Shown here piece by piece: positions 52,442 to 61,220 of a stretch of DNA of 64,000 bases (within the stretch, counting starts at the first letter, position 1; each line of letters opens with the position of its first letter). The position numbers and the translations under genes were made by a program. The notes under the pieces are model-generated. The model saw only the letters and a list, made by a program, of their open reading frames with translations. It searched no databases and was not told where the DNA came from. The stretch is from Candidatus Eisenbacteria bacterium (lineage in GTDB: Bacteria > Eisenbacteria > RBG-16-71-46 > JACRLI01), in assembly GCA_016235265.1 (NCBI GenBank), contig JACRLI010000002.1, positions 216,871 to 280,870 of the forward strand, written 5' to 3'.

Positions 52442-54156
52442 CGCCTGGGCTGCGGCTCGGGATGGATGATGGCCTTGCGCTCGGGCACACCGGGAGGGCG
52501 GGCCGGACCCATCGGCGGCACGTTGGGGGCGCCGTTCACGAAGACGCGGCAGGGCGGCGGTGAGCCGAGCAGCCCCCCGAGCTCCGCGGTGCGCTCGGCC
52601 TTGTTCGTGGCCAGCCACTCGATCATGCCACTCGGAGGCTCCGCGCCCTCGCGCGCCGGGGCCGGGCCGGCGGGCACCACGTAGGCGCGGGCGTGCCGGC
52701 CGTCCGCCAGGTCCAGGAAGGCGCCGGGATCCATGATGCGGCCCCCCGGAGCCCACGAGACCCCGCGGCGGTAGACGTAGAAGGCCAGCGCTTCCGGGTC
52801 GGGCGCCACGAATGCCACCGCGTCGAGGGCCGCCCCCTGGACGGTGGTCGCCAGCAGTGCGCCGGCCTCGCGATAGGCGGAACGGGACTCGGCCCGGTGC
52901 AGCAGGGGCAGGGTCACGATTGCCTGCGCCCCGAGCACGGTCAGGAGCCCCGTGGCGGCGGCGGCCAGCTTCAGGGGCTGCGTGGCGTACCGGCCCGCGA
53001 TCAGCCACAGGAGCGCCGCCCAGCCGGCGAGATCGAGGCCCACCGCGAGCGGTCCGCCGAGGGGGCGCAGCGCGGGGGCGAACACCGGGATGAATGCCGC
53101 GCCGGCCGCGGCCACCAGCGCGGCAATGCCGATGCGCGCCGACCACGGATAGCGCCACTGCTCCACGGTGGCCCACCGGCTCAGCTCCACCGCGCCGGCC
53201 GCGCCCACCAGGCACCAGGCCGGGAGGAACATCAGGGCACCGGGGCCGTCCATGGGGACGGGCCGCGCCACCAGCGAGGCCGCCGCCCACGCCATCGTGG
53301 CCAGGTGCAGCGGCTCGAACGGATCGCGCAGGTGCGCCAGCAGGCCCAGGGCGATCAGGGGCAGGGCGGGGGCGAGGGTGGCCCACAGTTCCAGGTGGGC
53401 GTCGTTCGGCCAGCTGGCCCCGACGGGACGGGTGATCAGCGGCGCGGTGAGCGCATCCACCCAGTGGTTCCAGGTGAGCGGCGAGAACAGCGAGACCAGG
53501 ATCCAATGGGAGCCGGCGGTGAGCGCGAAGGCGGCCGCGAGCGTGAGCAGCCGGCGCTCGGGCCGATCGTGCCGGCCGTGCGGCGCGGCGGCCGGGGCCA
53601 CCAGCGAACCGGCCACCGCCGGCAGGCACACCCACGGGCGGCACAGGAATGACAGGCCCAGCAGCACCCCCGAGAGCGCGAGCCCCGGCCGGTTGCCGCT
53701 GCGGGCCGCGGTGACCGAGGAAGCGAAGCCCAGCACGGCGAACAGGGTGGCTGCGGCGTCGGGGGTGGCGAGGCGCCCGGCGATGAGCGCCAGCGGGCTC
53801 AGCAGGAAGAGCCCCATGGCGGTCACCCCGGCCAGCGGCGCGCCCCGGGCCGCCAGCAGTCCCAGCGCCGCGGCGGCGGCCAGCACGGCGAGCGACGAGG
53901 GCAGCCTCAGGGCGCCTTCCGCGGGGCCGGGCAGCCGGAGAAAGGCCGCGGCCACTGCGGGGTACAGGAACGGGGTGCGCCCCGGAGCGCCCGCCGGTTC
54001 GGGCGAGGGATTGAGCAATTGAGATGCGTGGCGCGCGGCGTTGCGCGCCATGACCGCGTGCCGGCCCTCCTCGCCGCCGCGGATGTCCGCGCGGCCGAGG
54101 TGAAGGAGCAGCAGAAGAGTGCCGGTGAGAAACACCACGAGAGCTAGAGGACGCAC
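52426..54156 (-). CDS. GT39-like glycosyltransferase (ArnT/PMT type)
   Basis: A 576-residue polytopic membrane protein of the ArnT/PMT fold. The N-terminal helix is followed by an acidic catalytic loop (LGRADIRGGEEGRHAVMARNA) like the D-x-D/E region of GT39. About 11 hydrophobic segments precede a periplasmic C-terminal domain. It probably transfers a sugar from a polyprenyl phosphate carrier to a surface lipid or glycan. GTG start at 54156 overlaps the divergent CMD gene start by up to 38 nt; the 3' end overlaps the converging gene. Confidence 0.72.
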   Translation of the reverse strand: MRPLALVVFLTGTLLLLLHLGRADIRGGEEGRHAVMARNAARHASQLLNPSPEPAGAPGRTPFLYPAVAAAFLRLPGPAEGALRLPSSLAVLAAAAALGLLAARGAPLAGVTAMGLFLLSPLALIAGRLATPDAAATLFAVLGFASSVTAARSGNRPGLALSGVLLGLSFLCRPWVCLPAVAGSLVAPAAAPHGRHDRPERRLLTLAAAFALTAGSHWILVSLFSPLTWNHWVDALTAPLITRPVGASWPNDAHLELWATLAPALPLIALGLLAHLRDPFEPLHLATMAWAAASLVARPVPMDGPGALMFLPAWCLVGAAGAVELSRWATVEQWRYPWSARIGIAALVAAAGAAFIPVFAPALRPLGGPLAVGLDLAGWAALLWLIAGRYATQPLKLAAAATGLLTVLGAQAIVTLPLLHRAESRSAYREAGALLATTVQGAALDAVAFVAPDPEALAFYVYRRGVSWAPGGRIMDPGAFLDLADGRHARAYVVPAGPAPAREGAEPPSGMIEWLATNKAERTAELGGLLGSPPPCRVFVNGAPNVPPMGPARPPGVPERKAIIHPEPQPRRYRRL

Positions 54157-54838
54157 GGCTTCCCATCGTGTCCAGGGTGGGCGCGAAAGGTATCACCTGG
54201 GGGACGCCCAGGCAAGGGCGGCCCGCGCCCTGCTGGCGGAGTTGGCCTGCGCGGGCGCGCAGGGGCGCTGGCGGGCGCTCCCGGGGTTGCTGCGCAGTGC
54301 GGAAGCGGCGTGCGGAGCGCGCGCGGTGGAGGAAACCCTGCTGCAGCTGGTGCTCTTCTCGGGCTACCCGACCGCCATCGAGGCGTTTCGCGTGTGGCGG
54401 CAGTCCGGCCCCCAGGGTTCCCCGCCGGGGCCGGGCCGGCCCAGCGGCGGCACCCGGACGAGCTGGAAGCGGGCGGGGGGAAAGTTGTGCGCGCGTATCT
54501 ACGGACCCACGTACGCGGGGCTCCGGAACTTCATGCGCAGGCTGAGCCCGGAGCTGGATGCCCTTATGACAGAAGTAGGTTACGGGCGTGTGTTGTCCCG
54601 GCCAGGGTTGCCCCCGGCGGCCCGGGAGGTGGTGACCGTGGGGGCGTTGCTGGGCTCAGACCGGCCGCGCCAGCTCCTGGCCCATGCGCGGGGCAGTCTC
54701 CGGATGGGAATCGAATGCGAGGAACTGGACGAACTGCTCGCCCGGCTGGGGCCGCGGCTCACGCGCGGCCAGCGCTCGAGGGCCCGCGGTGTGCTGCGGG
54801 ATGCCCGCAGGCTGGACCGCGATGGAGGAACGGGATGA
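54119..54838 (+). CDS. carboxymuconolactone decarboxylase/AhpD-family protein
   Basis: Up to 239 residues. The CMD-like signature EETLLQLVLFSGYPTAIEAFRVW and IYGPTYAGLRNFMRRLSPELDALMTEVGYGRVLSRPGL is clear. The family-typical C-x-x-C is not visible. The start is uncertain: the frame begins at GTG 54119 inside the divergent gene's 5' end, while the domain starts near residue 33. The C-terminal RRLDRD tail is charged. Its stop overlaps the ATG of the PD40 gene by 4 nt. Function unknown; it heads a five-gene coupled operon. Confidence 0.75.
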   Translation: MPVRNTTRARGRTASHRVQGGRERYHLGDAQARAARALLAELACAGAQGRWRALPGLLRSAEAACGARAVEETLLQLVLFSGYPTAIEAFRVWRQSGPQGSPPGPGRPSGGTRTSWKRAGGKLCARIYGPTYAGLRNFMRRLSPELDALMTEVGYGRVLSRPGLPPAAREVVTVGALLGSDRPRQLLAHARGSLRMGIECEELDELLARLGPRLTRGQRSRARGVLRDARRLDRDGGTG

Positions 54839-55770
54839 CCACCACACGCACCGCGGCGCGGCACGCCGCCCCACTCCTGGTTGCACTGCTGTGCGCGCTG
54901 CCGTGCGCCGGCCTCGTCCCGCCGGCAGATGCGGCGCTCAAGCCGCGCCCGCTCACGTTCCACACCGGGTTCAACGGGTTTCCGGCCTGGACCGCCGACG
55001 GCCGGCAGGTGTTGTTCTCCAGCGGACGGGAGGCGCAGGTGCGACGGAACTGCCTGTGGATCACGTCGGCCGACACCGACACCGCCGCGCAGTTCACCTA
55101 CGGCATATGGGACGACTCCTGGCCCGCCGTGAGCCCCGACGGCCGGAGCGTGCTCTACATGAGCATCCAGCAGGGCCAGAACAACATCTGGCAGAAGCGC
55201 ATGGACGCGGACAGCGCCTGGGCGGTCACCGACCCGCGCCACGTGAACCTGTTCCCCAAGTGGTTCAAGGACGGGCGTCGGATCCTCTATGTCTCCGAGC
55301 GGGACACGCTCCAGGGCATCTACGTGCGCGACATCGCCACCGGCGCGGAGACCTGCCTGTTCCGCTCGCGGGAGGTGATCTACCACCCCGTGCTGAGCCC
55401 GGACGAGTCCGAGGTGTTCTTCTCCAGCGCCATGAGCCGGGTGAACTTCGACATCTACCGGTTGCCGGTCACCGGCGGACGGCCGCAGCCGTGGAGCCAG
55501 ATGCCGGGATTCGAGATGTGCCCGGTGTTCACGCCCGACCGGAGCCACCTGCTGTGGGCCGCGGCCGACGAGAAGGGCATCTACCACCTGTGGGTGGCCC
55601 CGCTGGAGTCCGCGCTGAAGGGCCACCGAATCGAGATGGACCTGCCCAGCTCGTACTACCCGGCCTTCTCCCCGGACGGAAAATGGCTGGCGTTCTGCTC
55701 CAAGGACGAAACGGGTGGCGTGGACATCTGGATCGCGCCGTGGCCCCCCGGGGAGGCGGGCGCGCCGTGA
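54835..55770 (+). CDS. TolB-like PD40 beta-propeller, secreted
   Basis: A 311-residue protein with a signal peptide (about residues 1-33, ending PADAALK) and about six PD40 repeats: WTADGRQVLFSSG, VSPDGRSVLYMS, FKDGRRILYVSE, LSPDESEVFFSSA, FTPDRSHLLWAAAD and FSPDGKWLAFCS. TolB-type propellers bind peptides or envelope proteins. ATG overlaps the preceding stop and its stop overlaps the GT2 GTG, so it is coupled into the same operon. Role in this operon is unclear, but it may present or sense a glycan or peptide. Confidence 0.82.
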   Translation: MTTTRTAARHAAPLLVALLCALPCAGLVPPADAALKPRPLTFHTGFNGFPAWTADGRQVLFSSGREAQVRRNCLWITSADTDTAAQFTYGIWDDSWPAVSPDGRSVLYMSIQQGQNNIWQKRMDADSAWAVTDPRHVNLFPKWFKDGRRILYVSERDTLQGIYVRDIATGAETCLFRSREVIYHPVLSPDESEVFFSSAMSRVNFDIYRLPVTGGRPQPWSQMPGFEMCPVFTPDRSHLLWAAADEKGIYHLWVAPLESALKGHRIEMDLPSSYYPAFSPDGKWLAFCSKDETGGVDIWIAPWPPGEAGAP

Positions 55771-56621
55771 GCGGCCCGCCGCGCGCCTCGGTCCTGATCC
55801 GAACCCGCGACGGGGGAGAACAGCTCCGTCGCACGGTGGCGGCGGTCCGGGCGCAGCGCGGCGTGGATTTCGAGGCGGTGATCCTGGACACCGGCCCGGC
55901 GCCAGGCGCGAGCGAGCCGCTGGCCGGCGGGCCGGTGCGCGTGGTGCGCTTCGAGGGCCCCTTCAGCCACGCGCGCAGCTCGAACGCGGCGGCCCGCGCC
56001 GCCGCCTCCGAGATCCTGGTGTTCCTTTCCGACGACGCCGTGCCCGCGGACGACGCATGGCTGCGCACGCTCCTGGCCCCGCTGGACTCGCCCGAGGTGG
56101 CCGCCACGTTCGCGCGTCAGGCTCCCGGCCCGGTGGCGTCGGTACTGGAGGCCCGCGACCTGCGGCGCGCCTATCCCGACCGGGGACCTTCCCCCACCAT
56201 CCTGTCCAACGCCTCCTCCGCGCTCCGCCGCAGCCTGTGGCGGGAGCATCCCTTCGACGAATCCCTGCCGCTGGCGGAGGACCTCGAGTGGGGCCGCTGG
56301 GCGCTCGCCCGGGGTCTGCGCGTGGTGTACGTGCCCGAGGCCGTGGTGATCCACGCGCACGGCTACGACGCCGGGGCGCTGCGCGCGCGCTACCGCGAAG
56401 AGGGGCGCGCGCTCGCGCGCCTGGGATTGCCGGTGCTGGGCGGCGGGCTGCCCGAGCAGGCCTGGCTCCGCGGCCTTCCCGGCGACCTGTGGGCGGTGCT
56501 GCGCGCCGGGCGCTTCGCGGAGCTGGGTCCGGCACTGCGCTATCACCTCGAGATGTACCGCGCGCTGGCCGAGGGCGCGGCCGCGGGGCCCGGATCGGCC
56601 CCCCGGGCGGGCGCGGCGTGA
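55767..56621 (+). CDS. GT2-family glycosyltransferase
   Basis: A 284-residue GT-A fold transferase. N-terminal ASVLIRTRDGGEQLRRTVAAV is a GT2 start; AAASEILVFLSDDAVPADDAWLRTLLA holds the Asp-Asp donor-binding motif; PLAEDLEWGRWALARGLRVVYVPEAVVIHAHGY is the acceptor region with ED catalytic acid and His. The C-terminus has no long membrane helix. GTG start overlaps the PD40 stop. It probably attaches a sugar to a surface glycan. Confidence 0.88.
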   Translation: MSGPPRASVLIRTRDGGEQLRRTVAAVRAQRGVDFEAVILDTGPAPGASEPLAGGPVRVVRFEGPFSHARSSNAAARAAASEILVFLSDDAVPADDAWLRTLLAPLDSPEVAATFARQAPGPVASVLEARDLRRAYPDRGPSPTILSNASSALRRSLWREHPFDESLPLAEDLEWGRWALARGLRVVYVPEAVVIHAHGYDAGALRARYREEGRALARLGLPVLGGGLPEQAWLRGLPGDLWAVLRAGRFAELGPALRYHLEMYRALAEGAAAGPGSAPRAGAA

Positions 56622-57703
56622 GCTGGACCGCATGGGACGACCCGGCCGCCGAAAGCGCCGCGGGCCAGATGCTCGACGGGCTGGTGGCGGCCATCGTGAA
56701 GGCCTGGGGCCGGCACCTCGAGGGAGTGCTGGTGATCGGCGGCTTCGGGCGCGGGGAGGGCAGCCTGCTGCGCACCCGCAGGGGCGGCTACCGTCCGTGG
56801 AACGACGTGGACTTCATCCTGCTGCGCCGCACCGACTCCGCGTCCCCGCCGGACACCCACGATTGCGCGCTTCGCTGGGCGGCGGACTGGGGGCTGGACT
56901 CGGTGGACCTCGCCTGGGCCTCTGCCGCCGACTGGCGGCGATCCCCGCGCACGCTGGTGCACCAGGAGATCCGCAACGGCCACCGCGTGGCGTGGGGCGG
57001 GCCGGGGGAAGTGGAGCGGCTGCCGCGTGCGCTGGATGCGGCCGTGCGCGTGTCGGAGGCGCACCGGTTGCTGGCCAATCGCGGCTTCGGGCTGCTGATC
57101 TCGGCGCTTTCCTGCGACGCGGATTCCGCGCCGCCGGCGCACCTCCCGCGCTGCTCCGCGAGCTTCCGGCTCAACGCGCGGCTCAAGTCGGACCTGGCGC
57201 TGGGGGACGCGCGCCTGCTGGCGGCCGGCACTCTGCCCCTCAAGTACGCGGAGCGTCCGGCGGCGCTGACATCGCTGCAGGCGCCCGGGGCGGTGCGGAA
57301 GGCGCACGCCGAGGCGGTGGAACACAAGCTGCGCCCCACGGAGGACTGGGCGGAGGAGTCGCGGGACTTTGCGGCCGAGGCCCGTGAGGCTGCCGGCCGC
57401 TGGCTGGAGCACGGCCCGCTGGCGCTGGCGGGCACGGACGCCGCCGGCTATGCCGGGTTCGTGGCACGGCAGGGCACGTGGCGACGCAGGCTCCGGCGGG
57501 CACTCGGCGGTGGATCGCCCCGCGGGCTGGAGACGGCGGCGCGGCTCGATGCCTCGCTTCCGCACCTGGTGGCCGGGCTGTGCCGCCCGGGAGACTGGTC
57601 CGCCGCGCCGCTGGCCGCGATGTGGCCGGATCGGGTGCGCCCGGGATCGGCGTGGGACGCGGCCGCAGCCACGCTCAGCGCGGTCTGGATGGAGGGCAAG
57701 TGA
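56618..57703 (+). CDS. nucleotidyltransferase-domain protein (Pol-beta fold)
   Basis: A 361-residue protein whose N-terminus shows a Pol-beta nucleotidyltransferase signature: IGGFGRGEGS (residues 40-49) followed by WNDVDFILL, with Asp63 and Asp65 as metal ligands. The rest is helical with no second catalytic motif I recognise. It resembles hG-G/S-x-D-x-D enzymes that adenylylate or otherwise modify substrates. It overlaps the GT2 and the phosphatase genes by 4 nt on each side, so it works with them. It might activate a sugar or lipid. Confidence 0.62.
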   Translation: MSWTAWDDPAAESAAGQMLDGLVAAIVKAWGRHLEGVLVIGGFGRGEGSLLRTRRGGYRPWNDVDFILLRRTDSASPPDTHDCALRWAADWGLDSVDLAWASAADWRRSPRTLVHQEIRNGHRVAWGGPGEVERLPRALDAAVRVSEAHRLLANRGFGLLISALSCDADSAPPAHLPRCSASFRLNARLKSDLALGDARLLAAGTLPLKYAERPAALTSLQAPGAVRKAHAEAVEHKLRPTEDWAEESRDFAAEAREAAGRWLEHGPLALAGTDAAGYAGFVARQGTWRRRLRRALGGGSPRGLETAARLDASLPHLVAGLCRPGDWSAAPLAAMWPDRVRPGSAWDAAAATLSAVWMEGK

Positions 57704-58842
57704 CCATGGCAGTGGAGGGGCGCCAGGTCTTCCTGCTGGTGGACGCGATGGGCTGGGAGGTGGTGCGCCGCTTCCACGCCTTCGAGACGCTGGCGCCGCA
57801 CCGGCGCCCGCTCGAGACGGTGCTGGGGTACAGCTCCGGGGCCATCCCCACGATCCTCTCGGGCCGCATGCCGCAGGAACACGGCCACTGGGCGCTGTTT
57901 CCGCGCGCGCTGGGACGCTCCCCCTTCGCGTGGACCGCGGCACTCCGGCTGTTGCCGCGCTCGTGGCAGCACCGCTACCGCGTGCGCCGGCTGATCCGGG
58001 AGGCCACGCGACGGCGCGAGCACATCACCGGCTACTTCCAGATCTACGACGTCCCGCTGTGGCTGCTGGGCCGGCTGGACTACACCGAGCGGCACGACCT
58101 GTGGTCTCCGGGCGGGCTGGCCCCGGAGGGCGGGGTGTTCGACCGCTGGCGGGAGCAGGGGCGCAGTTACTTCTGTTCCGGCTGGGAGGGCCCCGACGCG
58201 GACAAGTTCGAGCGGGCAATCGCCGCGGCCGCCGACTCGTCGGTGCGGACGTTCTTCATCTACGCCACCGAGCTGGACGCGCTGATGCATCGCCTGGGCA
58301 CGCACGACCCCGAGGTGGGCGCGCGGGTGCGCCGCTACGAGGACCGCACCGCGGGGCTGCTGCGCGCAATCCGGGGCGCGGACATCCGTGACCCGGAGCT
58401 GTACGTGTTCTCCGACCACGGCATGACCGACACCCGGTCCTGCCACGACCTGATGGCGGCGGTGGCCGCGCTGGGCCTGCGCGAGGGGCGGGACTACCTG
58501 GCTTTCTACGATTCCACCATGGCGCGGTTCTGGTTCGAGCGGCCGGCGGCCGAAGGACCCATCAAGTCGTTGCTCCGCGGACTGGACTACGGGGCCCCGG
58601 TGGAGGCGGATGAGATGCGCCGCTGCGGGCTGGCCTTCCCGGACCGGCGTTACGGCGACCTGGTGTTCCTGATGCACCCGGGACGACTCATCGCTCCCAG
58701 CTACATGGGTACCGGCGCGCCCGCCGCCATGCACGGCTTCCATCCTGCCGACGCCGATTCCGCCGGGGCGCTGCTCACGGCCCGGCCTCTCCCGGAGGAC
58801 GTGCTGCACATCCGCGACCTGTACCGCCTGCTGACCGCGTAG
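57700..58842 (+). CDS. alkaline-phosphatase-superfamily hydrolase (nucleotide pyrophosphatase/phosphodiesterase type)
   Basis: A 380-residue protein with the superfamily metal ligands in order: VDAMGW (Asp15), the nucleophile in SSGAIPTILSGRMPQEHGHW, TELDALMHRLGTHD (Asp, His), FSDHGMTD (Asp, His) and GAPAAMHGFHP (His). There is no signal peptide, so it seems cytosolic or membrane-associated. GTG 57700 overlaps the preceding stop; ATG 57706 is an alternative. Last gene of the operon, converging with the eIF2B-like gene at 3 nt. It may release or transfer a phospho-group such as a phosphoglycerol or phosphoethanolamine. Confidence 0.82.
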   Translation: MTMAVEGRQVFLLVDAMGWEVVRRFHAFETLAPHRRPLETVLGYSSGAIPTILSGRMPQEHGHWALFPRALGRSPFAWTAALRLLPRSWQHRYRVRRLIREATRRREHITGYFQIYDVPLWLLGRLDYTERHDLWSPGGLAPEGGVFDRWREQGRSYFCSGWEGPDADKFERAIAAAADSSVRTFFIYATELDALMHRLGTHDPEVGARVRRYEDRTAGLLRAIRGADIRDPELYVFSDHGMTDTRSCHDLMAAVAALGLREGRDYLAFYDSTMARFWFERPAAEGPIKSLLRGLDYGAPVEADEMRRCGLAFPDRRYGDLVFLMHPGRLIAPSYMGTGAPAAMHGFHPADADSAGALLTARPLPEDVLHIRDLYRLLTA

Positions 58843-58845
58843 GCA

Positions 58846-59766
58846 TCAAGCCTGCCCGCGCAGGCTCGCGTGCAGCGGCGCCATCTGCGCCGCCTGGGGA
58901 GCCTCGGTGACCCCGAGATAGCCGCTCTCGGTCATCACCCCGCGCAACAGCGCGAACGGGCTTTCCTCGAATGGCGCGTTGATCGCCTCCACTCCCGGCG
59001 TGCCGCCGGGCAGGAGCGCCTCTGTGGGGTGCAGCGGCAGGTCCAGCGTGCCCGGCGCGGGGGAGAGGAACTTGGCGCGCACCGCCAGTACGTGGGCCGG
59101 AACGTTCAGTTCGCGGGCGGCGAGGAGCAGCGGGTAGGTCCCGGCCTTGTGGACCAGGCCGCGCGGGGTGATGGCGTCGGCGCCCAGCAGCAGCACCGCG
59201 GCGCGACCGAGCAGCATGGGCAGCATGGCGTCCGCGGTGAGCACGCACTCCACTCCCGAGGCGCCCAGGGCGCGGGCCATCGCCAGGCCCTCGAGCCCGG
59301 GGCGGGCCTCGGAGAGCAGGACGCGAAAACGCAGGCCCTGGCGGCGCGCCTCGAGCAGCGTCGCCTCCACGGCGCCGCTGCGGCTGTAGACCGCGATCAG
59401 CCCGCCCGGGGAGACCAGCTCCACCGCCCGCAGCGCCAGGGCGGCCTCCGCCTTCGACAGGTCGGCAGCGAATGCGCGCGTGGATTCCGTCGCCCGTTCC
59501 AGGGTCTCGTCCGCGCCGGCGGCCTCCTGGATCGCCTTCGCGTGCACGCGCGCCACGCGGTCCGCCAGTCGCCACAGGGAACCGAAGGCCGGGTGGGCCG
59601 TGGCCATCGCGCGCAGGGCCGCCGGCAGCTCCGGGAGCGCGGCCGCGCCCCGTCGGCCGAGGGCCCCGGCGAGGAGCACGGCGGCCTCGCGCGTGAGCGC
59701 GGAGGCGCCGGACATCCGGTCCCCCTTCCAGCGCTCGAACGCGGCCGGCTCGAAGAAGCCGCTCAC
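58846..59766 (-). CDS. eIF2B/MtnA-family protein (ribose-1,5-bisphosphate isomerase-like)
   Basis: A 306-residue member of the eIF2B-alpha/MtnA/R15P isomerase fold. The C-terminal half matches: AVYSRSGAVEATLLEA, LLSEARPGLEGLAMA, LLLGADAITPRGLVHKAGTYPLLLAA and PAHVLAVRAKF. The usual ESRP is EARP and NKIGT is HKAGT. GTG 59766 overlaps the lysA stop (GTGA), which fixes the start; ATG 59715 is internal. These enzymes act on sugar phosphates or nucleotides. The link with lysA is unusual. Confidence 0.75.
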   Translation of the reverse strand: MSGFFEPAAFERWKGDRMSGASALTREAAVLLAGALGRRGAAALPELPAALRAMATAHPAFGSLWRLADRVARVHAKAIQEAAGADETLERATESTRAFAADLSKAEAALALRAVELVSPGGLIAVYSRSGAVEATLLEARRQGLRFRVLLSEARPGLEGLAMARALGASGVECVLTADAMLPMLLGRAAVLLLGADAITPRGLVHKAGTYPLLLAARELNVPAHVLAVRAKFLSPAPGTLDLPLHPTEALLPGGTPGVEAINAPFEESPFALLRGVMTESGYLGVTEAPQAAQMAPLHASLRGQA

Positions 59767-61040
59767 AGCGGGATCTCGTCGCGGGTTTCGAGCCGCGCGA
59801 GGTCCTCGAGTGTCTCCCCGCGCCGCGTCAGCCACGCGCGGTCGCCGTCCACCCACACCTCGGGCAGCCGCAACCGGCCGTTGTAATTCGACGCCATGCT
59901 GTACCCGTACGCGCCGACGTGCCGCACCGCCACCAGGTCCCCGGCCAGCAACGGCGGAAGCTCGCGATCGCGGGCCAGGAAGTCGCCGCTCTCGCAGATG
60001 GGCCCCACGACATCCGCCAGCACCGTCTCGCCCTCGCGCGGTGCCACCGGCACCACCTCGTGGAAGGCGTCGTAGAGGGCCGGGCGGAGCAGGTCGTTCA
60101 TACCCAGGTCCACGATCACGAAGCGGCGCCCGTGCGAGAGCTTCACTCCCAGCACCGAGCCCACCAGCACGCCGGCGTCTGCCACCAGGTAGCGCCCCGG
60201 CTCGAGAATGAGCCGGCGGCCGCCCCAGAAGCCGGGGTCGTCCAGGCCGCGCGCCAGCGCCGACAGGTCCAGGTCCCGCCCGGTGCCGGCGTAGTCCACT
60301 CCGAAGCCGCCGCCCAGGTTCAGCACCTCGAGCCGGAATCCGGGGCCCTCGAGGGCCAGGCCCAGGTCGCGCACCCGGGCGAAGCCCTCGTGCAGCGGGC
60401 CCGCGTCGCGGATCTGGGAGCCTAAGTGCACGTGCAGCCCGGCCATGCGCAGCGCGGGGAAGTCGGAGGCGCGTCGCGCCACCATTTCGGCCTCGCCGAA
60501 GTCCATACCGAACTTGGAGGTGGCCAGGCCGGTGGCGATGTGCGGGTGAGTGTCCGGATCCAGCGCGGGGTTCACCCGCAGCAGCAGATCCAGCGTCCGC
60601 CCGGCCTCGTGCGCGGCTCGCTGCAGCCGCGGCAGCTCCCAGGAGCCGTCCACGTTGATGTAGGCCGCGCCATGCGCCAGTGCCGCCCGGAGGTCGCGCT
60701 CGCGCTTGCCGTTGCCGTTGAACACGGTGGCGGAGCCCGGGAATCCCGCGCGCCGCGCGAAGTCCAGCTCGGCCTCGGAGACGGCCTCGGCGCCCAGCCC
60801 CAGCGCGCGCAGGCAGCGCAGCACCCCGGGGTTGGTGTTGGCCTTCACGGCGTAGGCCACCAGGTGCGCGCGGGGGCCGAACGCGTCGAGCACCGCGCGC
60901 GTGCGCCGCTCCACCGCGGCACGACTGTAGACGTAGCAGGGCCCCACGGCCCGGTGCAGCGATGCCAGCGGGATGGCTTCGGCGCACATGCGCCCGTGGC
61001 GCAGGGCGAAGGGCTCGTTCGTCGGAAAGGTGCTGGGCAT
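59763..61040 (-). CDS. lysA: diaminopimelate decarboxylase
   Basis: A 425-residue fold-type III PLP enzyme that makes lysine from meso-diaminopimelate. PLP Lys66 is in AYAVKANTNPGVL; LHVHLGSQIRD, LNLGGGFGVDY and GPICESGDFLA (the Cys of the DAPDC signature CESGD) are all present. The terminal YGYSMASNYN matches DAPDC. ATG 61040 begins a 180-nt divergent region shared with fba. Its stop overlaps the eIF2B-like gene by 4 nt, so the two are co-transcribed. Confidence 0.95.
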   Translation of the reverse strand: MPSTFPTNEPFALRHGRMCAEAIPLASLHRAVGPCYVYSRAAVERRTRAVLDAFGPRAHLVAYAVKANTNPGVLRCLRALGLGAEAVSEAELDFARRAGFPGSATVFNGNGKRERDLRAALAHGAAYINVDGSWELPRLQRAAHEAGRTLDLLLRVNPALDPDTHPHIATGLATSKFGMDFGEAEMVARRASDFPALRMAGLHVHLGSQIRDAGPLHEGFARVRDLGLALEGPGFRLEVLNLGGGFGVDYAGTGRDLDLSALARGLDDPGFWGGRRLILEPGRYLVADAGVLVGSVLGVKLSHGRRFVIVDLGMNDLLRPALYDAFHEVVPVAPREGETVLADVVGPICESGDFLARDRELPPLLAGDLVAVRHVGAYGYSMASNYNGRLRLPEVWVDGDRAWLTRRGETLEDLARLETRDEIPL

Positions 61041-61097
61041 GGCCGGGACGTTAAGGGCAAAGGGTGGTCGGGGCAAGGGTTGGGTGTCGGGGCTGCG

Positions 61098-61126
61098 TTG
61101 TCGCCCCTTCCGGGCTCTGCTAAAAT
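61098..61126 (+). promoter_or_regulatory. sigma70-like promoter for fba-fbp
   Basis: TTGTCG (61098-61103), a 17-nt spacer and TAAAAT (61121-61126). The ATG at 61221 gives a leader of about 88 nt, with GGAGG at 61211-61215 as ribosome-binding site. It lies in the divergent lysA/fba region. Confidence 0.6.
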
Positions 61127-61220
61127 CGTCCCGTTTGCGAGCCTGCGGCACCGCGCCGGCCCCGGGACGTTGGTTTCCCGCGCCCGGCAGACGCCGCCCG
61201 TCCCTTTTCCGGAGGTTCCC

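Noticed and set aside
54168-54545. Alternative 125-codon frame at the CMD start
   Set aside because: The CMD domain is only in the other frame; this one is Arg/Cys-rich and has no family.
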